Origin: Lujinxingiaceae bacterium
GTDB taxonomy: Bacteria; Myxococcota_A; Bradymonadia; Bradymonadales; Bradymonadaceae
NCBI GenBank assembly: GCA_013697635.1
Contig: JACCWM010000213.1
Coordinates: forward strand, 1-64,000
Direction of reading: 5' to 3'
Length of the DNA stretch: 64,000 nucleotides
Shown piece after piece: positions 56,596 through 64,000 of the stretch (position 1 is the stretch's first letter; every line of letters starts with the position of its first letter). The translations under genes were made by a program, and so were the position numbers. Under the pieces are notes generated by a model. The model worked only from the letters and a program-made list of their open reading frames with translations, was not told the DNA's origin and ran no database searches.

Positions 56596-57834
56596 TCAGG
56601 CGCGCTCACAATCGAGGTCCAGCGCCAGAAACTGCGTGCGCAGGGCGTGGATGTCTTCGATGTGTCCCAGCCGGCGCTGCCCATTTTGCAAAGCCTCGAC
56701 GAGCGCGGCCGCATCGCGCACAAGCGGTGATTGATGCTCGCGCGCGATCGAGATGCAGTGGCGAAGCTGGGCATCGCGATTGAAGAAAAACAGCCGCCAG
56801 AGCCAATACAGGGGCGTAGGTGTCGTCGTGGTCAGGTAGTTGCTCGTGAGCGTGTTCTCAAACGCATACTGGCGCTGAAGCTGGTCGATGAAGACCTCGC
56901 CCACGCTTTGGACCTCGAAGCTTGCGGGGTCACAGCACAAGAGTTTGGTGATCCACAACGAGCGATAGTAGAGGGTGTCGGCGTTGAAGCGCCAGGCGTA
57001 CTCAAAGTCGTCCTCGATCAGCGCATCGAGCGCATGAAAGGGTGCAGCGAGCGTTACGCGGTCGAGCAGCAGCTCCAAGTCGTCGCAGATCGTGTCCACA
57101 CCGCGCGCACCGCTGGTGAGATCCTCAAATAGACGATTCAAAAAGGCCAGCGAAGAGAGCGAATCGGCGATCGCAAAGGGCAAATCATGCGTGGCGCGCT
57201 CCCAGAAGAAGATTTCGGTGTTATCGGGATCGACGGCGTCGATCTGAGCAAAGAAGCGATCGCCCTCGTGCGTACTGCCCAGTGGCACCAGACTCACCAT
57301 GTATTCGAGAATGGCCGTCGCGTCACCGGCGCTCTGGCTGCGCCAGATGAGTTGCTCGAAGAGGTTTCCTTGCGCCTGGCGAGGCAGCCATAGCTCGTCG
57401 GACAACACCCACTGGCCAAGCTGAGCCTCATGGATAACAAAGGTATCGCGCGCGGCGATAAAGATGCGCAGTTCGGGCGGCAGCTCCACCCCGTGGTAGC
57501 GCTCGAGCAGGGCAAGCTCGTCGCTACCACCTCTGGCGCGCGGTGTCGCCAGGCCGAGGTCGTCGAAGAACTGAGTGTCGAAATAGTCCGCGATCGGCAA
57601 ATCTTGCAGGAAGCGCTCGTCGGGTGGCAACATCTCGAAGTAGCCCTGGGCCAGGCGCTCGATCGCCATACGCTCGGCCGCTTCCTGAGCCAACTCACTG
57701 CTGGCAAAATTGAACATCTCTTCGATGCCCACGCCGCCGACCGGGCCCTGCGCCACGGTGCAGCATGTCTTATCGGCCGTCACGCGCCAGAATCTGCGCG
57801 CACAGTGATCGCGTGTCTCCAGGTAATACTCCAT
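56596..57834 (-). CDS. WGR-like domain protein with possible SUKH region
   Basis: ATG 57834 follows GGAGG by six bases; the longer frame to 57981 adds an unlikely leader. The 412-residue protein begins with a WGR-like module (RRFWRVTADKTCCTVAQGPVGGVG, then FASSELAQEAAERMAIERLAQGYFEM). A segment near 110-150 (LALLERYHGVELPPELRIFI) resembles SMI1/KNR4 (SUKH) patterns. The rest is helical with many Trp/Tyr. WGR modules bind DNA or PARP-like partners; SUKH proteins often act as immunity proteins to toxins. No toxin gene is adjacent. Confidence 0.8.
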   Translation of the reverse strand: MEYYLETRDHCARRFWRVTADKTCCTVAQGPVGGVGIEEMFNFASSELAQEAAERMAIERLAQGYFEMLPPDERFLQDLPIADYFDTQFFDDLGLATPRARGGSDELALLERYHGVELPPELRIFIAARDTFVIHEAQLGQWVLSDELWLPRQAQGNLFEQLIWRSQSAGDATAILEYMVSLVPLGSTHEGDRFFAQIDAVDPDNTEIFFWERATHDLPFAIADSLSSLAFLNRLFEDLTSGARGVDTICDDLELLLDRVTLAAPFHALDALIEDDFEYAWRFNADTLYYRSLWITKLLCCDPASFEVQSVGEVFIDQLQRQYAFENTLTSNYLTTTTPTPLYWLWRLFFFNRDAQLRHCISIAREHQSPLVRDAAALVEALQNGQRRLGHIEDIHALRTQFLALDLDCERA

Positions 57835-58276
57835 TGCTACCTCCAAAGTGGTAGGTCCGCAGACCAAGACGAACAATCCGACCCTATTGTGCAGGTCAGT
57901 TTTCGGTTGCTTTGCATGGGGGGTGGCCCAGTTCAGGCGTCGCCTCCTCAGTATCTGCTCTAACTGCGCGCGATTTCCCATTCATACACGAGCCGGGCTT
58001 AAAGGTCCAATCGGACCCGGTCTGTGATCGATTGTGAACAGTGAGAATAATAGACCAGCCTGTTGAAGTGCGGATCCTGCTGATTAAGTTTCACCTCAGC
58101 TCATCTCGCCTTTGAGAACTTACGGCGGTCAGGTCCACCTCGAATTGAGGATTGGACTGACCTGCAATGTGCCTTTGTGCGCAGGGCAGGGAACAGCCCC
58201 CTTGCCCGAAGAGGTGTGGGAGCGGGCGTGTCATTGGAAATTAGTGACTGAAGGATCGAGCCCATGGGAGGCTGTG
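57835..58276. other. Gene-less divergent region, 442 bp
   Basis: Between the WGR-like gene (minus) and the fusion lipoprotein gene (plus). The part from about 58061 to 58276 is a diverged copy of 60661-60884, upstream of the paralogous lipoprotein: GAAGTG-GGATCC, TTTCAC, CGCCTTTGAGA, ACGGCGG/ACGACGG, and the GGAACAGC and GCGGGCGTGT blocks recur in order. So the promoter and leader were duplicated with the gene. No small gene is visible. Confidence 0.7.
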
Positions 58277-60598
58277 ATGGATAAGAGACATCTACTTAAT
58301 GGATTTATGGCTGGCGCTGTCGTGCTGGCAATGTGCGCCTGTGCGCCAGAGCCGCCGGACGCGACGCCGACTCGCTCGTCCGGCGTCGCGCTGGCCATAG
58401 GCTTGAGTTCGCATTCTGATACGTCGAAGCTTCGTTTCGACGTTTCGAGCTGTGAGGGCCAGGCTGTCTTCTCCTCGATCAAGAGGATTGAGGAGCTCAG
58501 GTTTCCCGGTGGCGCGCTGTCGTTGGCCAATCGCTCGTTTGATGCCCCAGGCACTCATATCTTTTTGGACCATTTCTTGAGCGTGCCGCAGGGCTGTTAC
58601 GACCTCGCTGTCGTACCGCTTCAGGCAGACGAGACGCCCTCGTTCAGCTGTGAGAAGACGGGGCTTGAGAATATTTTGGTAAGCCGCGGCCAGAGCACCG
58701 AGCTTTTGTTGACGAGCCGCTGCGACGAAAAGGCCGAGTCCACGGTCAATGCCCTTGGCGCGCTCAACTATCCGCCGCATATCGAGGCGCTGGTCTACGA
58801 TCCCTCAAAGTTTTTGTTGTGCCCGGCCAAGGGCCCGGTGCATTTGACGCTTTGCGCCACGGCCCGCGATCCGGATCACGATCTGGTCGAGTTTGTCTGG
58901 ACGCAGCTCAGCGGCATGGAGCTCGATGCTGGACCGGTCGTCGTCGAGGAACACTTCGCCGGCGACAAGCGCGTGCAGTGCGTGTCGATCAGCTTTGCGC
59001 GCGCAGCCCACGTCTACAACTTCGAGCTGATGGTCTACGATCTTCTCGACCATGCAAAGCAGCCCACGCGCATCGAAGACTGGTTGCAGGCCAATGGCTA
59101 TCCTGAGGCCACCTCACATGCCAGGCTCACCTTTCCCGTCTACGTCAGCTGCACAGACGAAACCCCAGACGCGGGCTTTGAAGACGATTCCGGCGGCAAG
59201 TTCTATCCGGACACGGGCCACAAAGAATGTCCAGACTCGGGTGAGAAGAGCTACCCGGACACGGGCGACAAAGAATATCCAGATACGGGTGACAAAGAAT
59301 ATCCGGACACCGGTGAGCAAAAGGGCGATCACGACGCCGGTGAGCAAAAGGGCGATCACGACGCCGACGAGCAAAAGGGCGATCACGACGCCGACGAGCA
59401 AAAGGGCGATCACGATGCCGACGAGCAAAAGGGCGATCACGACGTTGGCATCGACGCCCATGGTCCTCTCGAGCCCGATACAACCGACCAGCCAACAAAG
59501 GGCAAAGACGACTACCTGGCCTCGGGCGGTGGCCTGAGCTGTGCCACGGGGAGCACTTCGGCTCCGAGCCCGGCCAGCGCCTTGTTTTTGCTTGGACTGC
59601 TCGCGATGTTCGGACTGAGGCGCTGGCGAGGCCTCTCACGCGCCGGACTTGGCCTGCTCGCCATTGGCCTGTGCATGACGTGGTCGAGCACGGCATTTAC
59701 TCAAAACGAGGTCAAGGGCAGCGTTCCTGGCCAACAGTTCGAACCGCTGCCCGGGGGCGACGCAAACTTCGCTGCCGTGGGTGGGACCGGCGTCCACGAT
59801 CACCTGCAGATCTCGGCCGGTCTGTATCTGGGGTATGCTCACCGCTCGTTGATGTTGCGCTCGCGCTATCGCAACGATCGCGTCGAGCTCATTCGCCACC
59901 ATCTTTCGGCCGACCTGGTCGCGGCCATCGGGCTCTTCGATCGCTTCGAGCTGGGATTGGCCATGCCGCTGACCTTATATCAGGAGGCCGGCGCCTCCTC
60001 GACGTTGCCGACCGTGCGTTTGATGAGTGCAGCCGCAGGTGATCTGCGTCTGTATCCGCGCGTCAACCTTCTCAGCGCATCCGAGGGGGTCGGCCTTGCG
60101 CTGCTGGCGATCACGACCCTGCCCACCGGCGACGAGCTCAGTTTTCAGGGCAACGGCGGCGCGACCTTCGAGCCGCGCCTGCTCGCTGAATATCGCTTCG
60201 AGGAGGCCGGTCGCCTGGGAGCAAACCTTGGCTATAGGGTGCGCTCGAACCGTCAGTTTCTCAACATCGCCGTCGGCAACGAACTCACCTATGGTTTGGC
60301 CTACGAGCATACCATCGTGCCCGATCGGTGGAGCTTGATGGGCGAGCTCTATGGAAGGCTTGCCCTCGACCGTGAGGTTCCCGTGATGGTCGAAAACTCA
60401 CCGCTCGAGCTGATCTTCGGCACCCGTTTGCACCTCGCTGGCAACCATGCCCTGACCGCCGCCGGTGGCCCTGGCCTCACGGCCGGCTACGCAACGCCGC
60501 TGTGGCGCACCTACCTGGGTTACGTCTTTACACACAATCCAGGTGTGGACTCGCAAGTAGAGGGGCAGACCCCGGCGCCCGGCAAAGCCAGCGATTGA
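58277..60598 (+). CDS. MYXO-CTERM lipoprotein fused in frame to an outer-membrane beta-barrel
   Basis: ATG 58277, after GGGAGG, starts a lipoprotein signal with Cys20/Cys22. Residues up to about 300 form an extracytoplasmic domain. In-frame repeats follow: 24-bp units (YPDTG-like) and five 27-bp units (EQKGDHDAD). Then a MYXO-CTERM-like tail appears: GGGLSC (Cys422), a hydrophobic stretch and RRWRG. Instead of stopping, the frame continues through a second signal-like hydrophobic segment (AGLGLLAIGLC) and into a barrel at about 475-760. That barrel is related to the OmpA-family porin at 4535 (GANLGYR, GNELTYGLA). ATG 59606 could be an internal start. A real fusion, or an old stop-codon loss, is possible. 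Confidence 0.85.
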   Translation: MDKRHLLNGFMAGAVVLAMCACAPEPPDATPTRSSGVALAIGLSSHSDTSKLRFDVSSCEGQAVFSSIKRIEELRFPGGALSLANRSFDAPGTHIFLDHFLSVPQGCYDLAVVPLQADETPSFSCEKTGLENILVSRGQSTELLLTSRCDEKAESTVNALGALNYPPHIEALVYDPSKFLLCPAKGPVHLTLCATARDPDHDLVEFVWTQLSGMELDAGPVVVEEHFAGDKRVQCVSISFARAAHVYNFELMVYDLLDHAKQPTRIEDWLQANGYPEATSHARLTFPVYVSCTDETPDAGFEDDSGGKFYPDTGHKECPDSGEKSYPDTGDKEYPDTGDKEYPDTGEQKGDHDAGEQKGDHDADEQKGDHDADEQKGDHDADEQKGDHDVGIDAHGPLEPDTTDQPTKGKDDYLASGGGLSCATGSTSAPSPASALFLLGLLAMFGLRRWRGLSRAGLGLLAIGLCMTWSSTAFTQNEVKGSVPGQQFEPLPGGDANFAAVGGTGVHDHLQISAGLYLGYAHRSLMLRSRYRNDRVELIRHHLSADLVAAIGLFDRFELGLAMPLTLYQEAGASSTLPTVRLMSAAAGDLRLYPRVNLLSASEGVGLALLAITTLPTGDELSFQGNGGATFEPRLLAEYRFEEAGRLGANLGYRVRSNRQFLNIAVGNELTYGLAYEHTIVPDRWSLMGELYGRLALDREVPVMVENSPLELIFGTRLHLAGNHALTAAGGPGLTAGYATPLWRTYLGYVFTHNPGVDSQVEGQTPAPGKASD
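59204..59449 (+). repeat. In-frame 24-bp and 27-bp tandem repeats in the fusion lipoprotein
   Basis: Four and a half 24-bp units lie at 59204-59314 (YPDTGDKE-type peptides). Five 27-bp units with starts at 59315, 59342, 59369, 59396 and 59423 follow, each encoding EQKGDHDA plus one variable residue. They form an acidic flexible linker between the lipoprotein domain and the MYXO-CTERM tail. The paralogue at 60885 has fewer and shorter versions. Confidence 0.9.
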
Positions 60599-60884
60599 AG
60601 CCTTCGCCGGTGGCTGACATCGACATCTCAAAGTTGAGAATTGTGTGATTGTCTGTCAGTGGCATTGAAGTGTGGATCCGTTGGCGTACATTTCACTTTA
60701 GCTCGACACGCCTTTGAGAGCTCACGACGGCAATGCCGACCCCTTGAAATGGTCGGTGATGGTTTGTTTGTATGCTATCGTGCGTAGTTTGGAACAGCGC
60801 TTCGGCCCCTGGGGGAGCTGGGGCGGCGGGCGTGTTTTCTGGGATTAAAGTGATTGTTGGTTCGATCCTCATTGGAGATCTTCA
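60599..60884. other. Upstream region duplicated with the lipoprotein pair
   Basis: The 286 bp between the two paralogous lipoprotein genes contain the 60661-60884 segment, a diverged copy of the region upstream of 58277 (see that entry). Conserved blocks suggest promoter or leader elements, but none matches a sigma factor consensus clearly. Nothing else is visible. Confidence 0.6.
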
Positions 60885-61844
60885 ATGAAAAAGAGACGCC
60901 CATTATATTCCTTGTTAACAGGACTCGGCCTGGTTTTTACGCTGACGGCCTGTGTGTCCGAAGCACCCGTCGAGGTGCCCCACAACCCCCCTCAAATTGT
61001 CCAATTGAGCTGGAGTGATCATAACACCGGCGCAGTTGAACTCGTGGCCCCATTCTACTCCGTGGCGAGGCACGTGGAATGTGATCCAAACATCAAAGAT
61101 CCAGTTTACATGGAATTTCGCGCTCTTGCCCAACGCAGCGAACGCGTGCCCAAGCGCTCATGGGGTACTCCACTTCCCTGGATGCAGTTCCAGTGGGAGC
61201 AGATCGGTCAGGATCTCGTCGCAGTTCACCACGGTGTGATCTGCGACGAGATTAACTCCCAAGAGCACATCCAATGCATAGCTCGGAGCTTTGAACGCCG
61301 GACTCGAGACTACACATTTCAACTCACAGTCTACGACCTGGTCAACTCCGAGCCATACGATCCGAGCTCCGAGCTTGTTCGCAAGGAAGATTGGCTGCGC
61401 GAGAACGGCTTCCCCGACGCCACCTCACACACCACGCTCAACTTCACAGTTCAAATCATCTGCGACGACAAGACCTATCCCGACGCCGGCGACAAGAATT
61501 ATCCCGACGCCGACGACAAGATCTATCCCGACGCCGACGACAAGACCAATGACGATGCCGGCGACAAGACCTATGACGATGCCGGCATCGGTGGAGGCCC
61601 GCAAGACATTGATCAAAAGGGCGACCACGATGCCGACGATCAAAAGGGCGACCACGATGTCGAGAACCCTCTTGACCCCATTGACCTCGATCGGCCTCAG
61701 CCGAAGGCTCTCGACGACCATACGGCATCGGGAGGTGGATTGAGCTGTGCGGCGGCTGGTTCTGCATCGTCGAGTACAACCAGCGCCTGGTTCCTGTTAG
61801 CTGCACTCGCTGTCTTCGCCCTTAGGCGACGACGGCGAATTTAG
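60885..61844 (+). CDS. MYXO-CTERM lipoprotein, paralogue of the N-terminal half of the gene at 58277
   Basis: The start ATG lies seven bases after GGAG. The 319-residue protein has a lipoprotein signal ending LTAC at Cys23 and a domain with the same order as its neighbour (QLTVYDLV, EDWLRENGFPDATSHT). It carries 24-bp repeats at 61476-61586 and two DQKGDHDAD-type units. The C-terminal sorting tail has Cys288 in GGGLSC, a hydrophobic stretch and RRRRR. Here the frame stops right after the Arg cluster, as usual for MYXO-CTERM proteins. Function unknown; the pair is likely cell-surface exposed. Confidence 0.9.
   Translation: MKKRRPLYSLLTGLGLVFTLTACVSEAPVEVPHNPPQIVQLSWSDHNTGAVELVAPFYSVARHVECDPNIKDPVYMEFRALAQRSERVPKRSWGTPLPWMQFQWEQIGQDLVAVHHGVICDEINSQEHIQCIARSFERRTRDYTFQLTVYDLVNSEPYDPSSELVRKEDWLRENGFPDATSHTTLNFTVQIICDDKTYPDAGDKNYPDADDKIYPDADDKTNDDAGDKTYDDAGIGGGPQDIDQKGDHDADDQKGDHDVENPLDPIDLDRPQPKALDDHTASGGGLSCAAAGSASSSTTSAWFLLAALAVFALRRRRRI
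61476..61586 (+). repeat. 24-bp in-frame repeats in the second MYXO-CTERM lipoprotein
   Basis: Four 24-bp units start at 61476, 61500, 61524 and 61548, with a partial fifth to 61586. They encode YPDADDK/N-type octapeptides, related to the 24-bp units of the neighbouring paralogue. Confidence 0.85.
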
Positions 61845-62152
61845 CCCTCGCTGCGCACCGCAAGCCCGTTGCTGCAAGCCCATGTTGCTGCAAGCCAGGC
61901 TTGCAATGTTGCTGCAAGCCAGGCTTGCAATGCTGGAAGTCCGCATCACAATGTTGCTGCAAGCCAATGTTGCTGCAAGCCAGGCTTGCAATGCTGGAAG
62001 TCCGCATCAAGACTAGACGATCGAGCTGTCTACCCCCGGTTTTGCATGTTGCTGCAAGCCAGGCTTGCAATGCTGGAAGTCCGTGCATGTTGCTGCAAGC
62101 CAGGCTTGCAATGCTGGAAGTCCGCATCAAGACTAGACGATCGAGCTGTCTA

Positions 62153-62183
62153 CCCCCGGTTTTGTGCGGGGGGGCCCGCTTTT
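62153..62183 (+). terminator. Hairpin copy in the array (first complete)
   Basis: CCCCCG (62153-62158) pairs with CGGGGG (62167-62172) around GTTTTGTG, followed by GGCCCGC and TTTT. This may stop plus-strand transcription from the lipoprotein gene. An earlier copy at 62032 lacks the right arm. Confidence 0.45.
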
Positions 62184-62340
62184 AGAAGCATGTTGCTGCA
62201 AGCCAGGCTTGAGCATGTTGCTGCAAGCCAGGCTTGCAATGCTGGAAGTCCGCATCACATGTTGCTGCAAGCCCATGTTGCTGCAAGCCAGGCTTGCAAT
62301 GCTGGAAGTCCGCATCAAGACTAGACGATCGAGCTGTCTA

Positions 62341-62370
62341 CCCCCGGTTTTGTGCGGGGGGCCCGCTTTT
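62341..62370 (+). terminator. Hairpin copy in the array (second complete)
   Basis: CCCCCG (62341-62346) pairs with CGGGGG (62355-62360), then GCCCGC and TTTT. It sits immediately before the duplicated gene tail. Confidence 0.45.
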
Positions 62371-62426
62371 AGAAGAGGGTCGCAAAGCCAGCGCCGACGC
62401 TGGCAGGCACGCGAAATGTGATGCCG
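62369..62426 (-). pseudogene. Duplicated 3' end of the lipoprotein gene at 62566
   Basis: From 62371 to 62426 the sequence equals 62568-62623 base for base over 56 bp, the last codons of the minus-strand gene. The stop TTA on the plus strand (62369-62371) is also kept. Downstream the two diverge at once. The offset is 197 bp, matching a duplication of array plus gene tail. It encodes FRVPASVGAGFATLF again, with no gene body. Confidence 0.9.
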
Positions 62427-62536
62427 TGTTGCTGCAAGCCATGTTGCTGCAAGCCAGGCTTGCAATGCGGGTGTTGCTGCAAGCCAGGCTTGCAATGCGG
62501 GAAGTCCGCATCAAGACTAGACGAGCGAGCAGTCCA

Positions 62537-62567
62537 CCCCCGGTTTTGTGCGGGGGGGCCCGTTTTT
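62537..62567 (+). terminator. Hairpin at the 3' end of the outer-membrane lipoprotein gene
   Basis: CCCCCG (62537-62542) pairs with CGGGGG (62551-62556), followed by GGCCCG and TTTTT. The last T residues overlap the stop codon of the minus-strand gene, so the hairpin could serve both directions. Confidence 0.45.
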
Positions 62568-63297
62568 AGAAGAGGGTCGCAAAGCCAGCGCCGACGCTGG
62601 CAGGCACGCGAAATGTGATGCCGAAGAGTAGCATCGTGGCCTCGCGCTCGCCGAGCCAGGCATGGCCGAGCTCGGTGAATAGACCGATGCCGGCCTCGCC
62701 GTACATCAGGCCGGCGCCGCAGACCAGCGTTGCCGGTTGGACCAGATCTTCGGTGAAGGGGTTGGGTTTGCCTGGCTCGCCAGGAGGGTAGATGGTTGGT
62801 TCTGCGACCGTGCATGAACTCAGGGGGCCCGAGGTGAAATTGACCGACTCGAAGCCCAGTCGAAGGGCGGCGCCGGGGCCAACACCGGCGCCGCCTTGGT
62901 GCGAGAAGTGATAGTAGCCGCGAGCACCTAGCTGCAGGCGCAGGGAGGAGGAGTTCCCGGTGCTTTCATTGGGTAGAATACCAACCAGCCTCGAGAAGCC
63001 GAGATCGAGATAAGGGCCGTGGTGGTAGCTGGCAAAGATCAGGCCCTCGAAGTGATAGCCGGCTCCAAACTCGACGGCGCGACCGACTTGCTCGGCTGCG
63101 AGCTGCATTGGATAGAAGCCTACGCCAAGGGGCACGACCAGATCCAGTCGCGAGCCGTTGACGCCATGGCGCGCGCCAGCGCCAATCTCAACCTGCACCG
63201 GCGGCAACACCCAGGCCAGCGGCATGCATCCTGCCAGCAGCAGCGAAGCGAGAACGGCCAACGTTACAAGTGGGCCTGATTGCTTGTCCTTTGTCAC
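62566..63297 (-). CDS. Outer-membrane-like lipoprotein (243 aa)
   Basis: GTG 63297 is preceded by GGAGG six bases upstream. The lipoprotein signal ends LLAGC at Cys24. The mature part alternates Gly/aromatic strands (FEGLIFASYHHGPYLDLGF, RLQLGARGYYHFSHQGGAGVGPG, AGIGLFTELGHAWLG) and ends in Phe, as outer-membrane barrels do. Two Cys pairs may bond. Function unknown. The array has copied its last codons; the nearby hairpin repeats also overlap the stop. Confidence 0.82.
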   Translation of the reverse strand: MTKDKQSGPLVTLAVLASLLLAGCMPLAWVLPPVQVEIGAGARHGVNGSRLDLVVPLGVGFYPMQLAAEQVGRAVEFGAGYHFEGLIFASYHHGPYLDLGFSRLVGILPNESTGNSSSLRLQLGARGYYHFSHQGGAGVGPGAALRLGFESVNFTSGPLSSCTVAEPTIYPPGEPGKPNPFTEDLVQPATLVCGAGLMYGEAGIGLFTELGHAWLGEREATMLLFGITFRVPASVGAGFATLF

Positions 63298-63480
63298 TCA
63301 CAGCCTCCTCGCACAATCCGCGACCATTGTACGCGCTCGGGGCGTGGGATCCATGCAAAAAGCGGCGCGACGTCCCGCGTGAGTTCGGCCCGCTCGGCCT
63401 CGGTCACAGGCGCAGTGTTGGCGACACTGAGACGCCCGCATCGGCCGGACCCGTGCCTCATTAGACCCTGGGCGAAATCT

Positions 63481-64000
63481 CTAGCGGCATGAGGGGGGGA
63501 TCTTTGCGTCCAGGCCAGCAAGTGCGCTGGTCGCGCGCTGAGCCTCGTAGACTTCGCGAAGTACAGGCCAGGCCTCACACAGAAGCGGATCGAGCGCGAT
63601 CGCCTGCTCGAGGGCTTGACGGGCCGATGATCGATAGCGGCGCTTTTTGCCGAAATGGTAGCGGCCTTCAGCCACGAGCAGCTCCGCATAACTGTTGCCG
63701 GCCTGTTCGCGCGACGCCTCCAAGTGTTGCGCGACGCGGGGATGATCCCAGTTGAAGCGGGCCTGCCAGACGAGCGCAAGTTCGAGTTCGACGTGGGCCA
63801 AGACCTGGGGTGCGACGATCTGGGAGTCAAGACGCTCCCTGGCGCGTGTGAGATTCGTCGTCGCGTCGGGCAAGCGGCCCTGGCGCCGGCGCAGCTCGCC
63901 CAGCGCAAGCCAGGCATGCGCGCCCCAGCGGGGCGCAGCGAGCAGGGTGCGCAAGAGCTCGTCGGCCTCGTCATTGCGCTCGAGGCGCACCAGCGCAGCG
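63481..64000 (-). CDS. C-terminal part of a TPR protein (5' end outside window)
   Basis: The frame ends with TAG at 63481-63483 and stays open to the window edge; GTG 63990 is only a possible internal start. The 173 residues are TPR-like helices (ARQALEQAIALDPLLCEAWPVLREVYEAQ) with the typical W-L-G-Y-A-L-F-A-P spacing. A 183-bp space without a visible promoter separates it from the lipoprotein gene upstream in the window. The family cannot be narrowed. Confidence 0.8.
   Translation of the reverse strand, partial: AALVRLERNDEADELLRTLLAAPRWGAHAWLALGELRRRQGRLPDATTNLTRARERLDSQIVAPQVLAHVELELALVWQARFNWDHPRVAQHLEASREQAGNSYAELLVAEGRYHFGKKRRYRSSARQALEQAIALDPLLCEAWPVLREVYEAQRATSALAGLDAKIPPSCR

Larger units (their letters stand above)
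61861..62565. repeat. Palindromic repeat array (AGCC-A-GGCT core), about 0.7 kb
   Basis: Ten copies of the palindrome GCAAGCC-A-GGCTTGC lie at 61890, 61914, 61975, 62054, 62095, 62198 (last base mismatched), 62223, 62283, 62449 and 62479. Each has TGCT before it, and most are followed by AATGCTGGAAGTCCG. Half units without the palindrome (GCTGCAAGCC then ATG) occur at about 61871, 61951, 62261 and 62431. The block AAGACTAGACGATCGAGC follows four times (62009, 62129, 62317, 62513), each with a CCCCCG hairpin arm after it. The array is not coding: all frames are open only because unit lengths keep phase. It fills the space between two lipoprotein genes. Confidence 0.88.

Noticed and set aside
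61869-62324. 151-codon plus-strand frame across the palindromic array, and similar frames in other phases
   Set aside because: Open frames follow from repeat lengths; no ribosome-binding site, and the translation is only the repeat read in different phases.
61861-62565. CRISPR array
   Set aside because: Repeats are palindromic and variable in spacing; the sequences between are themselves repeats, with no unique spacers and no cas genes.

Overview
The window comes from a GC-rich, Gram-negative bacterium. The gene repertoire suggests Myxococcota or a Bradymonadales-like relative. Supporting signs are two eukaryote-type Ser/Thr kinases, TPR proteins at both edges, about thirteen lipoproteins, Cys-rich repeat lipoproteins, a MopE-type motif, and three tails of the MYXO-CTERM kind (Cys, hydrophobic stretch, Arg cluster). 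This placement is an inference from gene content, not from a phylogeny. No rRNA, CRISPR array, insertion sequence or prophage was seen. There is one tRNA, Arg(CCG).

Layout. 0-8.5 kb: a co-directional set of TPR fragment, 1,410-aa TPR protein, OmpA-family porin and Asp-box propeller lipoprotein. 8.5-19.9 kb: an M23-like membrane protein, a zinc-ribbon Ser/Thr kinase with a TPR partner, a protein with a possible HU-like tail, recO, a lipoprotein 5'-nucleotidase, a tail-anchored acidic protein and a GT1 glycosyltransferase ending at a strong terminator. 20-25 kb: a 3-methyladenine glycosylase beside the tRNA, a HEAT-repeat membrane protein, an SDR and a CPA2 antiporter. 25-36.7 kb is almost entirely minus strand: a PHM-like copper monooxygenase with a haem-c site, an RlaP-type nucleotidyltransferase, SRPBCC, ferredoxin, FIST and CAP proteins, then a packed Cys-rich lipoprotein - EVE - SMUG1 set. 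37-42.4 kb: a receiver-XRE regulator, GNAT, ApaH and an operon of cystathionine beta-synthase, a SecD-P1-like exported protein and an unknown. 42.4-57.8 kb: secreted or lipid-anchored proteins, a HemG-like flavodoxin, a SWIM protein, a paraoxonase-like esterase, a GDSL hydrolase, a second kinase and a WGR-like protein. 58-64 kb: two tandem paralogous MYXO-CTERM lipoproteins (one fused to an outer-membrane barrel), a palindromic repeat array, an outer-membrane lipoprotein and a TPR fragment.

Most unusual content. First, an intergenic palindrome family with core AGCC-N-GGCT forms an array of about 0.7 kb at 61.86-62.57 kb and recurs at 19.84 kb and 49.45 kb. The array has also duplicated the last 56 bp of the neighbouring gene. 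Second, a MYXO-CTERM lipoprotein reads in frame through its tail into a signal-like segment and a beta-barrel related to the OmpA-family porin at 4.5 kb. Its neighbour is a tandem paralogue with a duplicated upstream region that still stops after the tail. Third, an EVE domain gene overlaps a SMUG1-type uracil-DNA glycosylase by 4 bp. Fourth, a single lipoprotein carries both a CxxCH site and all six expected PHM copper ligands.

Starts were chosen by ribosome-binding site and signal-peptide logic, so many are shorter than the longest open frame. Family names come from recognisable motifs without database searches.
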